Below, piece after piece: positions 38,206 to 47,867 of a stretch of DNA of 64,000 nt; position 1 is the stretch's first letter, and every line of letters begins with the position of its first letter. The position numbers and the translations under genes are program-made. A model generated the notes under the pieces. It made no database searches. It saw nothing but the letters and a program-made list of their open reading frames with translations, and had not been told where the DNA came from. The stretch comes from Vibrio splendidus (lineage in GTDB: Bacteria > Pseudomonadota > Gammaproteobacteria > Enterobacterales > Vibrionaceae), in NCBI RefSeq assembly GCF_003345295.1, contig NZ_CP031056.1, forward strand, positions 992,001 through 1,056,000, given 5' to 3'.

Positions 38206-38441
38206 CTGAATTTTGAGCTAACTTCTAGTTCGCAATAAAAATACCATATAAAAAATAACGAACAACTTGGCTGTCCTAAATATCTGTGCTCCTAGCGGTT
38301 TTATTCACACAGATTCTGGGCGTGGTTTTCTGCACCCTAAATTTAGCGGCAGCCACTTTTAACCCCTTGAAAAATTTAATTTAGTCGTATTTGAGTTCGA
38401 ACTTTAGTTTTACTCGAAGCGATACATTTAGGTAAATGATT
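38206..38441 (+). other. mngA-mngB intergenic region
   Basis: 236 bases, unusually long inside an operon. It contains a weak inverted repeat (ATCTGTG ... CACAGAT, 38280s to 38310s) but no proper terminator; it may hold a processing site or second promoter. Confidence 0.3.
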
Positions 38442-41081
38442 ATGACTACATCACGCGTACACATTACTCCTCACATGCACTGGGATCGTGAATGGTATTT
38501 CACAACAGAAGAGTCTCGCATTCTTCTTGTGAACAACATGGAAGAAATCATGAACCGTCTGGAGAGTGATCCAGAATACAAATACTACGTTCTAGATGGT
38601 CAAACCGCTGTTCTAGAAGACTACTTTGCGATCAAACCAGAGAACACAGAACGCGTAAAAGCATTGGTTGAAGCGGGCAAGCTTATTATTGGCCCTTGGT
38701 ATTCTCAAACCGACACAATGCAAGTTTCTGGTGAGTCGATTGTGCGTAACATGATGTATGGCATTCGTGACTGTATGAAATTTGGCGATGCGATGAAGAT
38801 TGGTTACCTACCAGATTCATTCAGCATGAGTTCTCAACTGCCGATGATCTACAACGGCTTCGACATCACACGTGCAATGTTCTGGCGTGGTTGTTCAGAG
38901 CGTCACGGCACCAACAAAACAGAATTCTTATGGCAGTCTAACGACGGCAGTGAAGTAACGGCACAAGTGCTTCCGCTGGGTTACGCGATTGGTAAATACC
39001 TTCCACAAGACGAAGAAGGTCTGCGTGCTCGTTTAGATAAGTACTTCCCAGTGCTAGAAAAACCATCGGTAACGAAAGACATCCTATTGCCGAACGGCCA
39101 CGATCAAATGCCGATTCAGAAAGACATCTTTGAAGTAATGGACAAACTTCGCGAAATCTACCCAGATCGTGAATTCTCAATGAGCCGCTTTGAAGAAGTG
39201 TTCGAAAAAGTAGAAGCGGCACGCGACCAACTCGATACAATCAAAGGCGAATTCAACGACGGAAAATACATGCGTGTTCACCGTACGATTTCTTCTACGC
39301 GTATGGACATCAAACTGATCCACGCAGAAATCGAAAACAAGATTGTAAACATCTTAGAGCCTCTAGCATCTATCGCTTGGACATTAGGTTTCGAATACCA
39401 CCACGGTTTGATTGAGAAAATGTGGAAAGAGAGCATGAAGAACCACGCTCATGACTCGATTGGCTGCTGCTGTTCTGACAAGGTTCACGCTGAGATCCTT
39501 AACCGCTACATCCTTGCGGACGACATGGCGACAAACCTGATTCATTTCTACAAGCGTAAGATTGTCGACCACATGCCGGATCGCGAAGGTTGCGACAAAC
39601 TGGCGATGTTTAACCTTTCTCCGTACGAGCGTGAAGAAGTGGTGAACACAACCATTACTATCCGTGCTCAAGAATTCTCAATCTTTGATGAAAACGAAAA
39701 CCCAGTTGAGTACTTCATCCAAGACAAGCGACAAATTGACCCAGGTAAAGTAGACCGTCAAATCGTTCACTACGGTAACTACGACCCGTTTATGGAGTTT
39801 GATATTCAAATCAAACGCACTGTACCAGCAATGGGCTTCACCACGTTACACATCCAAGGTAACGAGAAGGGCGCTGTAAAAGTTGCCGAGCAAAAGGACT
39901 ACCTATTAGAAAACGAGTACTACCGAATCAATGTAAACGACAACGGTACTCTGACTATTTTCGATAAAGAGACAGAGCAAGTATTCGACCAAGTACTTCG
40001 TTTGGAAGACGGTTCTGATGACGGCGATGAGTACGATTACTCTCCATCTCGTCAAGAATGGTTACTGTACTCAGACGAGTTCCCAGTGGAAACATCGATT
40101 GACCACCAAGGCTTCCAATCGGTAGCGAACATCGCTTTCCGAATGAACGTACCAGCAAACCTTGCAGAGCGTGAAGAACGCACGGGTCAAAACGGATTCG
40201 TTGAAGCGCAATGCCAAGTGGTATTGAAGCAAGGTTCTCGCCGCATTGAAGTACGTATGGAACTAGACAATCAAGCCGACGACCACCGTGTACGTGTGTT
40301 AGTACCAACGCCATTCGTTTCTGAAACTGTGGTTGCGGATAACCAGTTCGGTTGTATTACTCGACCAACCAATGACCCAGCAATGGCGGTTTGGGAAGAA
40401 GAGAAGTGGAAAGAAGCGCCAGTTCCTGTGTATCAGTTAATGAACTTTGCAGCATTAGAAAACGGTTACGCGGGCATGGCGATCATGTCGAATGGTCTGC
40501 GTGAATTTGAAGTGATTGCATCCCAAGGTGGCGAGAATAGAGATACCTTCGCACTGACACTATTCCGCGGTATTGGCGTATTAGGCAAAGAAGAGCTATT
40601 GCTTCGCCCAGGTCGCCCATCAGGTATCAAGATCCCGACCCCTGATTCACAAGTTCGCGGTAAGCTAGTGTGTCAATTCACGCTTTGTGGCTTCTCTGGC
40701 AACCATATTGACGCGAACGTCATGGCGCAAGCACGTGACAATGTCACTCAAATCGAATGCTACAACAAGATCCCTTACAACGCGATGAAGCTGAATGTGG
40801 ATGAGCAAAACCTACCAATGAGCTTCAGCTTGCTATCGAAGCAACAAGCAGGTGCGGTACTAAGCGTACTGAAGAAAGCGGAAGATGAAGATGCGTTGAT
40901 CATGCGTGTCTACAACCCGGCAGAAACAGGTTCAGTGTCAGATTCAATCTCCTTCACTCAAACCGTTTCGAGTTGGAAAGAGACAAGCATGGACGAGCGC
41001 GTTCGTGAAGGTGATGTAGCGGCAGAAACCTTCGGTGAATTGGCATCTTGCCAAGCAAAAACATTCCAAATCAAATTCTAA
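38442..41081 (+). CDS. mngB: Mannosylglycerate hydrolase (GH38 alpha-mannosidase)
   Basis: 879 residues from ATG 38442 (TTTAGG nine bases upstream; ATG 38436 is too close). GH38 signatures: HITPHMHWDREWYF at the start (zinc His/Asp), GYLPDSFSMSSQLP (catalytic Asp), HAHDSIGCCCSDKVH. It follows E. coli MngB along its whole length. It hydrolyses 2-O-(6-phospho-mannosyl)-glycerate to mannose-6-phosphate and glycerate in the cytoplasm. Confidence 0.94.
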   Translation: MTTSRVHITPHMHWDREWYFTTEESRILLVNNMEEIMNRLESDPEYKYYVLDGQTAVLEDYFAIKPENTERVKALVEAGKLIIGPWYSQTDTMQVSGESIVRNMMYGIRDCMKFGDAMKIGYLPDSFSMSSQLPMIYNGFDITRAMFWRGCSERHGTNKTEFLWQSNDGSEVTAQVLPLGYAIGKYLPQDEEGLRARLDKYFPVLEKPSVTKDILLPNGHDQMPIQKDIFEVMDKLREIYPDREFSMSRFEEVFEKVEAARDQLDTIKGEFNDGKYMRVHRTISSTRMDIKLIHAEIENKIVNILEPLASIAWTLGFEYHHGLIEKMWKESMKNHAHDSIGCCCSDKVHAEILNRYILADDMATNLIHFYKRKIVDHMPDREGCDKLAMFNLSPYEREEVVNTTITIRAQEFSIFDENENPVEYFIQDKRQIDPGKVDRQIVHYGNYDPFMEFDIQIKRTVPAMGFTTLHIQGNEKGAVKVAEQKDYLLENEYYRINVNDNGTLTIFDKETEQVFDQVLRLEDGSDDGDEYDYSPSRQEWLLYSDEFPVETSIDHQGFQSVANIAFRMNVPANLAEREERTGQNGFVEAQCQVVLKQGSRRIEVRMELDNQADDHRVRVLVPTPFVSETVVADNQFGCITRPTNDPAMAVWEEEKWKEAPVPVYQLMNFAALENGYAGMAIMSNGLREFEVIASQGGENRDTFALTLFRGIGVLGKEELLLRPGRPSGIKIPTPDSQVRGKLVCQFTLCGFSGNHIDANVMAQARDNVTQIECYNKIPYNAMKLNVDEQNLPMSFSLLSKQQAGAVLSVLKKAEDEDALIMRVYNPAETGSVSDSISFTQTVSSWKETSMDERVREGDVAAETFGELASCQAKTFQIKF

Positions 41082-41126
41082 TTTCAATCACTCGCTCACC
41101 TTGGTGGGCGGGAATGGTGAACGACA

Positions 41127-42293
41127 ATGAAAATTGTAATTGCCCCCGATTCATTTAAAGAATCACTCGACGCTCATCAAGTTGCGTCTTGTATTGAGCG
41201 TGGATTTGCTGACGTTTTCCCTCACGCAGAGTTTGTGAAAATGCCACTCGCCGATGGCGGAGAAGGCACGGTAGACGTGTTGCTAGAAGCACTCAATGGT
41301 AAAAAGCAACAGTTGCAAACAGCGGATCCAATCGGACGTGAATGCACGGCTTACTGGGCATCGTTAGAGCAGGCTGTTGATGGAAAAAAGGTAAAAACTG
41401 CCTTGGTAGAATTTGCTCAAGCGTCTGGCTTAGATCGATTAAGGGTAGAAGAAAGATCACCTCTCACAGCATCGTCTTATGGCACTGGGTTGCTGATTAA
41501 AGATGCGTTAGATCAAGGCGTTGAACAAATCATTATCGGCTTGGGCGGTAGCGCAACCAACGATGCTGGTGCTGGCATCTTACAAGCGTTGGGAGGCAAG
41601 TTATTAGACAAGCAAGGCAACGAGTTATCTGGTGGCGGCGCCGAATTAAGTCAGCTAGCAAGCATCGATCTTGATGGGCTGCATCCTAGATGTAAAGAAG
41701 TCACGTTCGTGGTTGCGTGTGATGTGAATAATCCATTGTGTGGCGAAAGCGGAGCAAGTGCAGTGTTTGGCCCACAAAAAGGGGCTTCACAAACTCAAGT
41801 TCAACAACTTGATGCTGCTATCGGACATTTTGTAGATATCGCTCAATTCCTTACAGGCGTTAATCATCGAGACAGCAAGGGTTTTGGTGCTGCTGGTGGC
41901 ACACCCCTAGGGTTAAGCCTAGCGTTCAATATCCAAATTAAAGCGGGTATTGAGATGGTACTCGACGCATTAGATGCGGATAAGGTGCTTGAAGGCGCTT
42001 CACTGGTCGTGACCGGAGAAGGGCAGATGGACAACCAAACTCTGCAAGGAAAAACACCTTTTGGTATCGCACAGCGAGCGCAAAAGCTGAACATTCCAAC
42101 CATTGGCATTGCTGGCTCTTTGGGTAAAGACGTTGAAAAGCTTTATGACTCAATGTCTAGCTTATTTGGAACCGTACGTTCACCTCAGTCCTTAGACCAA
42201 GTTTTATCAGAAGCGAGCCAAAATCTGACTCGTAGTGCCCGTAATATCGCTGCCACGCTCAAGCTTGGCGGCCAGATTTTTAATGAGAAGTAA
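41127..42293 (+). CDS. Glycerate kinase (GarK/GlxK type)
   Basis: 388 residues. Type I glycerate kinase features: start MKIVIAPDSFKESLDA, MPLADGGEGTVDVL, GLGGSATNDAGAGILQALG and GEGQMDNQTLQGKTP. It phosphorylates glycerate (2-phosphoglycerate in this family) for glycolysis. It follows mngB by 45 bases and so consumes the glycerate that MngB releases. E. coli lacks a glycerate kinase at its mng locus, as far as I recall. Confidence 0.9.
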   Translation: MKIVIAPDSFKESLDAHQVASCIERGFADVFPHAEFVKMPLADGGEGTVDVLLEALNGKKQQLQTADPIGRECTAYWASLEQAVDGKKVKTALVEFAQASGLDRLRVEERSPLTASSYGTGLLIKDALDQGVEQIIIGLGGSATNDAGAGILQALGGKLLDKQGNELSGGGAELSQLASIDLDGLHPRCKEVTFVVACDVNNPLCGESGASAVFGPQKGASQTQVQQLDAAIGHFVDIAQFLTGVNHRDSKGFGAAGGTPLGLSLAFNIQIKAGIEMVLDALDADKVLEGASLVVTGEGQMDNQTLQGKTPFGIAQRAQKLNIPTIGIAGSLGKDVEKLYDSMSSLFGTVRSPQSLDQVLSEASQNLTRSARNIAATLKLGGQIFNEK

Positions 42294-42295
42294 TT

Positions 42296-43483
42296 ATGTC
42301 TCTATTCAAACTCGACAACGTTATCCAAAACTACGCATGGGGCAGTAAAGACTCCATTAATCAATTGTTTGGTATTGTGAACCCAAACCAAGAACCTCAA
42401 GCAGAAATTTGGATGGGTGCTCATCCTAATGGTTGCTCAAAAGTAGGCGACACAGGTGAGCCACTTTCTCACATGATTGATGAAAACAAAACCGATGTTT
42501 TAGGTGGGTACACGGCGGCACGTTTTGGTGAATTACCGTTCTTGTTTAAAGTGTTGGCAGCCGAAACACCGTTGTCGATTCAGGTACACCCGAACAAGCG
42601 TCAATCTGAATTAGGTTTTGAGCGAGAGAATGCACTTGGCATCCCTTTGAATGCGTCTAATCGTAATTACAAAGATCCAAACCATAAGCCTGAACTTGTT
42701 TATGCGCTGACGTTCTACAAAGCGATGAATGGCTTTCGTCCAATCGACGATATTATTGCCTTGTTCGAAGAAGTGGATATCCCTTCGTTAGCGATTGAGC
42801 TCAATGTACTTAAAGCCAATGCCGACAGTGATTCTCTGAAGTCTTTCTTTAGTGCAATTATGTCGCTTGAGGGTGACCGTAAAGAGTCTGCGCTTAATGA
42901 ACTTTATGCGGCGCATGCGCGACCAGCTAAAACGGTTATGGGGCGTGAAGCTCTGCAATACAGCAAAGAGTTCAAACAGCATTATCCAGGTGATATTGGT
43001 TTGTTTGCACCATTGATGCTTAACACGGTTGAACTGGCACCTGGTGAAGCGATGTTCCTATTCGCAGAAACCCCACACGCTTATGTTCAAGGTACGGGTT
43101 TAGAGATCATGGCAAACTCAGACAACGTGTTGCGTGCTGGCCTCACACCCAAATACATAGATGTTCCTGAGCTTATCGATAACACGATCTTTAAGCCGAT
43201 TAAGCTAGAAGATATTCGCCTTAAGCCTGTATTAAAAGAGGGCAAGATGAGCTATCCGATTCCAGTGGATGACTTTGGTTTTGATATCTTGTCTGCGACC
43301 GATGAGAGTAAGTCACAGTATTTGCGTAGCGCGGAGATTTTGTTCTGCGTGGAAGGAGAGGCGACAGTCACTTCAGAAGGCCGTACAGTTTCTCTTAAGC
43401 CTGGAGAGTCGGTCTTTGTAAGTAGTAATTCAAGTGTTTACCAATATCAAGGGAATGGCATTTTGGCTCGTGCTTTTAACTAG
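42296..43483 (+). CDS. manA: Mannose-6-phosphate isomerase, class I
   Basis: 395 residues, type I zinc enzyme: NYAWGSKDSI, zinc ligands in QVHPNKRQ and HKPE, and ETPHAYVQGTGLEIMANSDN (fragments). It converts mannose-6-phosphate to fructose-6-phosphate. It starts two bases after the kinase stop, so translation is coupled. It completes a closed route: both MngB products reach glycolysis from one operon. Confidence 0.93.
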   Translation: MSLFKLDNVIQNYAWGSKDSINQLFGIVNPNQEPQAEIWMGAHPNGCSKVGDTGEPLSHMIDENKTDVLGGYTAARFGELPFLFKVLAAETPLSIQVHPNKRQSELGFERENALGIPLNASNRNYKDPNHKPELVYALTFYKAMNGFRPIDDIIALFEEVDIPSLAIELNVLKANADSDSLKSFFSAIMSLEGDRKESALNELYAAHARPAKTVMGREALQYSKEFKQHYPGDIGLFAPLMLNTVELAPGEAMFLFAETPHAYVQGTGLEIMANSDNVLRAGLTPKYIDVPELIDNTIFKPIKLEDIRLKPVLKEGKMSYPIPVDDFGFDILSATDESKSQYLRSAEILFCVEGEATVTSEGRTVSLKPGESVFVSSNSSVYQYQGNGILARAFN

Positions 43484-43600
43484 TGCCCCCGTGCTAGCGA
43501 TCAGCAAAAGAAATGTCAGAGTGCCACTGTAAAGAGGCACTCAATATTGGATTGATGGTTGTTACCTATCTGTTTTTGACAGCATTAATTATTGACCATA

Positions 43601-43624
43601 CCCGCTACTCTGGCGGGTTTTTTC
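43601..43624 (+). terminator. Terminator after manA
   Basis: A stem CCCGC / GCGGG with a 7-base loop, then TTTTTT. A second weaker candidate (AAACCC ... GGGTTTTTT) lies at 43664-43691. Confidence 0.75.
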
Positions 43625-43714
43625 ATAATTAGAATACGTAGATACAAGCCTTTAGAAAAGACAAACCCTGCGATCAGAGCTGGGTTTTTTATTGAATCAG
43701 TACAGAGTGACTGG

Positions 43715-44005
43715 TTAGGCAATGTGCGTCATTTTATTAAGCACAAAGGTTTCAATACAGTTTTCAGTCGCAGCTACATACTCTGCAATGTGTTGGCTCG
43801 CCAAGTGTTTCTCTAAGTGAGCTTCCGACTCCCAATTCTCATGAAAAACAAAGTGAGCAGGATTATCGTTATCTTGGTGTAGATCGTAGTTAATACAGCC
43901 GTCTTCAACACGGGTTTTATCGATCAATTTAATCATCTCTGATTTAACAAGCTCAGTTTTGTCTTCTTTAGAGACAATCGTTGCAATAATAGTCAGTTTA
44001 CTCAT
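43715..44005 (-). CDS. Antibiotic-biosynthesis-monooxygenase-fold protein (YgiN-like)
   Basis: 96 residues from ATG 44005 (AAGGAA upstream). Dimeric ferredoxin-like ABM fold: MSKLTIIATIVSKED start, DGCINYDLHQDNDNP, FVFHENWESEAHLEKHL and HIAEY. Relatives include YgiN quinol monooxygenase and autoinducer-processing LsrG; the substrate cannot be read from sequence. Confidence 0.85.
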   Translation of the reverse strand: MSKLTIIATIVSKEDKTELVKSEMIKLIDKTRVEDGCINYDLHQDNDNPAHFVFHENWESEAHLEKHLASQHIAEYVAATENCIETFVLNKMTHIA

Positions 44006-44156
44006 TCTCAATTCCTTAGCTATAAACTCGTTAAGTTCAAGTAATATAGTTATATTTTAGATTGAAGAAAGAGCTCTGGAATCCAATAACTATGGTTGTA
44101 AGCATCCACAATTCGCGTTTGAGAACATAAAGCTAGTGACAATCGGTTTCGATCAT

Positions 44157-44190
44157 AAAAAAAGCCCTCACTTCAATATGAGGGCTTCTT
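44157..44190 (-). terminator. Terminator of the EEP-family lipoprotein gene
   Basis: AGCCCTCA / TGAGGGCT stem; the minus strand continues into TTTTTTT. It lies 19 bases past the stop at 44209. Confidence 0.85.
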
Positions 44191-44208
44191 AGATCTCAAT
44201 TGATTGGC

Positions 44209-45582
44209 TTAGTTACTGAAATCCGCTTTCACCCAGATCATACGGTGATCAGATGAAATTTCTTTACTATCTCCATTAGAGTCAGGGATTCGAGAATCAA
44301 AGATTAAAGTACGGCCATCTTCATTTGTGGCAGGCCAGTATACTCCGGAATCAATGATGTTCATCGTCGCTGATGGTAGTGCGTAGTCGACCGCCAATCC
44401 AAAATTTGAAGTAATGCGACTTGGTAATGGATGGTGTAGTGGTTTATCAGCAGCATACTCAGCTGCGCCATCACTTGTTGGATACAATGAGCCATTGGTT
44501 ACATCTTGGTTAACCAATGCATCGTTGTGTAAGTCCTGCATAACAGAGCTAATGCCGTCGCCATCAACTGGATCGAGGTTTTGGTCACCCATCATAACAA
44601 AATGCTTGCCTTGTTCTAGGCCGCCCATTTTTCCAGAGTCATCGTAGAAGAACGATTTGTTTTGAATGTATTGGTGCCAGAAGTCGACTTCTGCTGCGTT
44701 TTGTTCGATGTTTTTACCTACATCAAAAGCGGGCGGAGTAGGGTGTGACATCAGTAAGTGAACCGTTTCTGTGCCATCTTTGGTTGGGATGAGGATTGGT
44801 GCATCAACGTGGTTCTTTGAAGATAAGCGAACTTCTGCCCATTCTTCGGCCGTGTACCACTCATCGCCGCAAACCATACCTGTTGGGAACTTACTAGGAT
44901 CGTCGCAAACAGTGATTGTTGGAATAGTAGCACCTTCGAGATCTTTCCATTTAAATTCTTGGAATGTACGCGTGTTGGCTGTGTCGATTTCATATTTTGA
45001 CATCAGAGCAAATGCGTATTGCCCATGGTACAAACCGAAGCCCCACGCATCTCCTGGCAGTGTTCCAGCGTTACCATCATTGTCTAAATCAAAACCAAAT
45101 TCGTTCAGTAAACCTGTATTAGTTGAGTAGCTTTCAAAGTATGGGTATGAGATTGGCTCTAAGTTTGCGTCGCCACCTGCACCTTCAATACTTTGAGCGA
45201 CAGAGAGATAGTTCTTTTGAAAACCTTCTAGCGCTGATTTATCAGTACCTGTGCCGTCATTGTTAAATTCAGCCATCATAAGCACGTCAGGGCGATTCTT
45301 TTGAATCACAGCTGCGACGTTGCGGATCTGAATAACTTTTGCTGCCGTTTCTTTGTTAGCGGCGCTAATTGTATTATCCAAATAATCGGACACTAACGTC
45401 GCTTGAGCGTTAGGTTCGATTTGCATTTCAGTTACGAGATCTTGAAAGGTTGCGCGGTCAAATGACAAGTTGTAGGTAGCGATCTTAACTTCTTCAGGTT
45501 GAACGTAATCAGTGTCGCTGCTGCAACCAATTAAAAGTGCAGAAGAGATGGCGAAAGCGATAGATGTTTTTAACAATTTCAT
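44209..45582 (-). CDS. Endonuclease/exonuclease/phosphatase-superfamily lipoprotein
   Basis: 457 residues. Lipobox LLIGC (Cys20). EEP-fold motifs: KIATYNLSFDR near 33, PDVLMMAEFNN (catalytic Glu), LLMSHPTPP, FVMMGDQNLDPVDGD (Asp/Asn pair) and SSDHRMIWV (C-terminal Asp-His). Because it is exported and lipid-anchored, it may be an extracellular nuclease or phosphodiesterase, perhaps used for phosphate scavenging. Substrate unknown. Four cysteines in the CDD...MVCGDEW region could form a disulfide. Confidence 0.8.
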   Translation of the reverse strand: MKLLKTSIAFAISSALLIGCSSDTDYVQPEEVKIATYNLSFDRATFQDLVTEMQIEPNAQATLVSDYLDNTISAANKETAAKVIQIRNVAAVIQKNRPDVLMMAEFNNDGTGTDKSALEGFQKNYLSVAQSIEGAGGDANLEPISYPYFESYSTNTGLLNEFGFDLDNDGNAGTLPGDAWGFGLYHGQYAFALMSKYEIDTANTRTFQEFKWKDLEGATIPTITVCDDPSKFPTGMVCGDEWYTAEEWAEVRLSSKNHVDAPILIPTKDGTETVHLLMSHPTPPAFDVGKNIEQNAAEVDFWHQYIQNKSFFYDDSGKMGGLEQGKHFVMMGDQNLDPVDGDGISSVMQDLHNDALVNQDVTNGSLYPTSDGAAEYAADKPLHHPLPSRITSNFGLAVDYALPSATMNIIDSGVYWPATNEDGRTLIFDSRIPDSNGDSKEISSDHRMIWVKADFSN

Positions 45583-45777
45583 AAAATGGGTCCGCTAATT
45601 GCTGAAAGAATTTTGGGACGCGCATGTTATGGGATGGATATCGTTCTGTAAGTGATATTTGTCACAGTAAGCTCTATAGGTTGACATCTTGTTGCAGTGA
45701 AAGTGTGACATTTGGAACTAGTGTCTGTTATTAGAATAAAGACTTAAAATTCATGTATTTAATTAGATCTATGAAAT

Positions 45778-45810
45778 AAAAATGCCCTTACCGGAAGATA
45801 AGGGCATTTG
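45778..45810 (-). terminator. Terminator after the desaturase gene
   Basis: A perfect stem AAATGCCCTTA / TAAGGGCATTT with an 8-base loop; a minus-strand T-run follows. Confidence 0.85.
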
Positions 45811-45861
45811 AATAAGAATCAAACAGTGTTGTTATTGAGGTGTTAAGCGTATTACTTTACT

Positions 45862-47004
45862 TTAAGCATATTGCTCTACTGTCATAGCCCAATTTTTCTT
45901 CTGCTGTTCAAAATTCATTTTGATTTGTTGGTAACGAACCTTAAGTACTGAGTGTTCGTACTTTTTCACAACATCTTCGCGTTTACTTTCAATTAGCTGC
46001 TTCTTGACTTCGTAGTATTCGTTCATGTTTGATACAAGTGCATCGAATTCTTGTTGAAGCTTTTCCGCGATTTGTTGCTTATCGGCACGGTGCATGATTT
46101 TCTGCTGTGTGCGTTTAAGTAGCATTGTCGCTTCTGCTTTTTCGATGCGAGCTTGAGGCGTTTTCTTAAGCTTGCTTGCTAAGCCCATTAAAGAAGCACT
46201 CTTAATCAACCATTTAGTTGGATCGTATTGCCACCAGTAGATGCCGTTACGGTAGTCGTTCTCAAAGATGTGGTGGAAGTTGTGGTAGCCTTCGCCAAAA
46301 GTGAGTACCGCTAGCACACCGTTGTCACGCGCTGTGTTTTTGTCGGTAAAAGGTTGGCTACCCCAAATGTGAGCAAGAGAATTAATGAAGAATGTAGTGT
46401 GGTGGTTAAGTACCAAACGAACAGCGCCCACAATTAACAACATGCCAAGCACGTCACCGTAAATTACACCTAATACGATTGGAACACCGAAGTTCATAAG
46501 CAATGCTAATGAAACGTAGTGCTTGTGCTGCCACATAAGAATCTTATCTTTCTTCAGGTCGCGACAATTTTCGTAATCTGTGTACATTGCAGTATTGTAA
46601 TTACGAATCATCCAGCCGATGTGCGAATACCAAAAGCCACGTTTTGCTGAGTATGGGTCTTTGTCGTTGTTATCGACATGCTTGTGGTGCACACGGTGAT
46701 CAGAAGACCAGTGTAGCGCGCTGTTTTGTAGAGCAAATGCGCCACCTAATGCAAATAGAAATCTTAGGCTTGAATGCGCTTCAAATGCTTTGTGTGACCA
46801 TAAGCGGTGATAACCCGTCGTGATAGACAGGTTACAGAACGTAAAACAGATCGCTAGCCATATCCAGTGCTCCATACCATAGCCAAAAAAGTAGCCATAA
46901 ACGGGAGCCGCGACAACAGCAAGCAGCATGCTAAAAGAGAATAAAAAAATATTGAGCCAGATTAGTGGTGGCTTTTTTGTTGATGGTTTATCGGCACTAT
47001 TCAT
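45862..47004 (-). CDS. Fatty acid desaturase (acyl-CoA delta-9 type) with a coiled-coil tail
   Basis: 380 residues from ATG 47004 (GGAA upstream; the frame extends further without a good start). Three His boxes: HRLWSH, HWSSDHRVHHKH and EGYHNFHH, with four membrane spans. It inserts a double bond in acyl chains using oxygen, adjusting membrane fluidity. The last ~110 residues (RIEKAEATMLLKRTQQ onward) are a charged coiled coil not found in the minimal enzyme. Two FabR-like boxes lie just upstream. Confidence 0.9.
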   Translation of the reverse strand: MNSADKPSTKKPPLIWLNIFLFSFSMLLAVVAAPVYGYFFGYGMEHWIWLAICFTFCNLSITTGYHRLWSHKAFEAHSSLRFLFALGGAFALQNSALHWSSDHRVHHKHVDNNDKDPYSAKRGFWYSHIGWMIRNYNTAMYTDYENCRDLKKDKILMWQHKHYVSLALLMNFGVPIVLGVIYGDVLGMLLIVGAVRLVLNHHTTFFINSLAHIWGSQPFTDKNTARDNGVLAVLTFGEGYHNFHHIFENDYRNGIYWWQYDPTKWLIKSASLMGLASKLKKTPQARIEKAEATMLLKRTQQKIMHRADKQQIAEKLQQEFDALVSNMNEYYEVKKQLIESKREDVVKKYEHSVLKVRYQQIKMNFEQQKKNWAMTVEQYA

Positions 47005-47046
47005 TAGTAAATTTCCATTGAGCTTACATCTGTTCGCTAGAATATC

Positions 47047-47063
47047 AGCGTACACGTGTAAGT
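47047..47063. promoter_or_regulatory. FabR-like operator 1
   Basis: AGCGTACACGTGTAAGT, containing a 10-base perfect palindrome TACACGTGTA; it closely resembles the FabR operator of gamma-proteobacterial unsaturated fatty acid genes, and is placed about 50 bases before the desaturase start. Confidence 0.6.
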
Positions 47064-47073
47064 CAATATTGAA

Positions 47074-47090
47074 AGTGTAAACGTGTATTA
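47074..47090. promoter_or_regulatory. FabR-like operator 2
   Basis: AGTGTAAACGTGTATTA, a degenerate copy of operator 1, centred 27 bases away. The pair suggests two dimers on one face of the helix. Confidence 0.5.
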
Positions 47091-47170
47091 GTATGTTTTG
47101 CTTAAATATTGTATAAAGGTAGTGTGAAATGTAGTAGCAAGTCATAAATGGAAGTACTAAGGGCTAATAA

Positions 47171-47716
47171 ATGGAAATTAAGGTAGCTGAATATAAAGAT
47201 TATGAGCGGATTGCCCAATTACACGCGGATAGCTGGAAGCTATATTACCGTGGCATTCTTGCTGATGATTACCTAGAAAATGATGTTCTGGAGGACAGAT
47301 CTGTTATTTGGCAGACTCGTTTGATTAATCCTCCTTTCAACCAACATGTTTTATTGCTTGAAGAAGGCGGTTTACTGGTTGGTTTCGTCTGCGCGTTTGG
47401 TAATCACAACTTTGAACGTGGCACGTTCATTGATGCGTTACACGTAGACAATAATTACCACGGTCGTGGTGTTGGCAAGCGTCTATTGTCTGAATTATCA
47501 AAGTGGTTGCAGCAATACTATTCTGATTCGGGGCTTTACCTAGAGGTGATGTCTGAGAACCACCAAGCGATTGCTTTTTATCAGGCAATTGGTGGCAAAG
47601 AAGAACTAGAGCAAGTTTGGAACGCACCATGTGGCAGCCAAGTGAATGAAAAAGTGATTTCTTGGAGCTCTCCCGTTGAACTTGAACAGAAAACAGCGAG
47701 CGTTGTGTATTCTTAG
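47171..47716 (+). CDS. GNAT-family N-acetyltransferase
   Basis: 181 residues. Acetyl-CoA-binding motif NNYHGRGVGKRLLSEL (about residues 95-110) and VMSENHQAIAFYQAIGG in the second half. Acceptor unknown. AAGGG seven bases before the ATG. It is divergent from the desaturase and could share its control region. Confidence 0.85.
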   Translation: MEIKVAEYKDYERIAQLHADSWKLYYRGILADDYLENDVLEDRSVIWQTRLINPPFNQHVLLLEEGGLLVGFVCAFGNHNFERGTFIDALHVDNNYHGRGVGKRLLSELSKWLQQYYSDSGLYLEVMSENHQAIAFYQAIGGKEELEQVWNAPCGSQVNEKVISWSSPVELEQKTASVVYS

Positions 47717-47776
47717 TAGCTTCTTATTTAAGTAACTATAATTACTGAAGTCACTTTAAAGCCGAAGAACGAAGAC

Positions 47777-47812
47777 AAAAGCCCCGAGCATTCAATTGTT
47801 CGGGGCTTTTTT
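47777..47812. terminator. Bidirectional terminator
   Basis: AAAAGCCCCGAGCA / TGTTCGGGGCTTTTTT stem with a short loop, between convergent GNAT and GGDEF genes. Confidence 0.9.
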
Positions 47813-47867
47813 GATTGGATTAATGGTGGTTATAATGAATCGCTAACGCGCGTGAAATACTGTGTGA

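Noticed and set aside
43592..43816. 74-codon plus-strand frame after manA
   Set aside because: It runs through the terminator and the antisense of the monooxygenase gene and has no ribosome site.
45640..45720. Pho box upstream of the EEP-family lipoprotein gene
   Set aside because: Several TGTCA-like words occur but not as a properly spaced pair.
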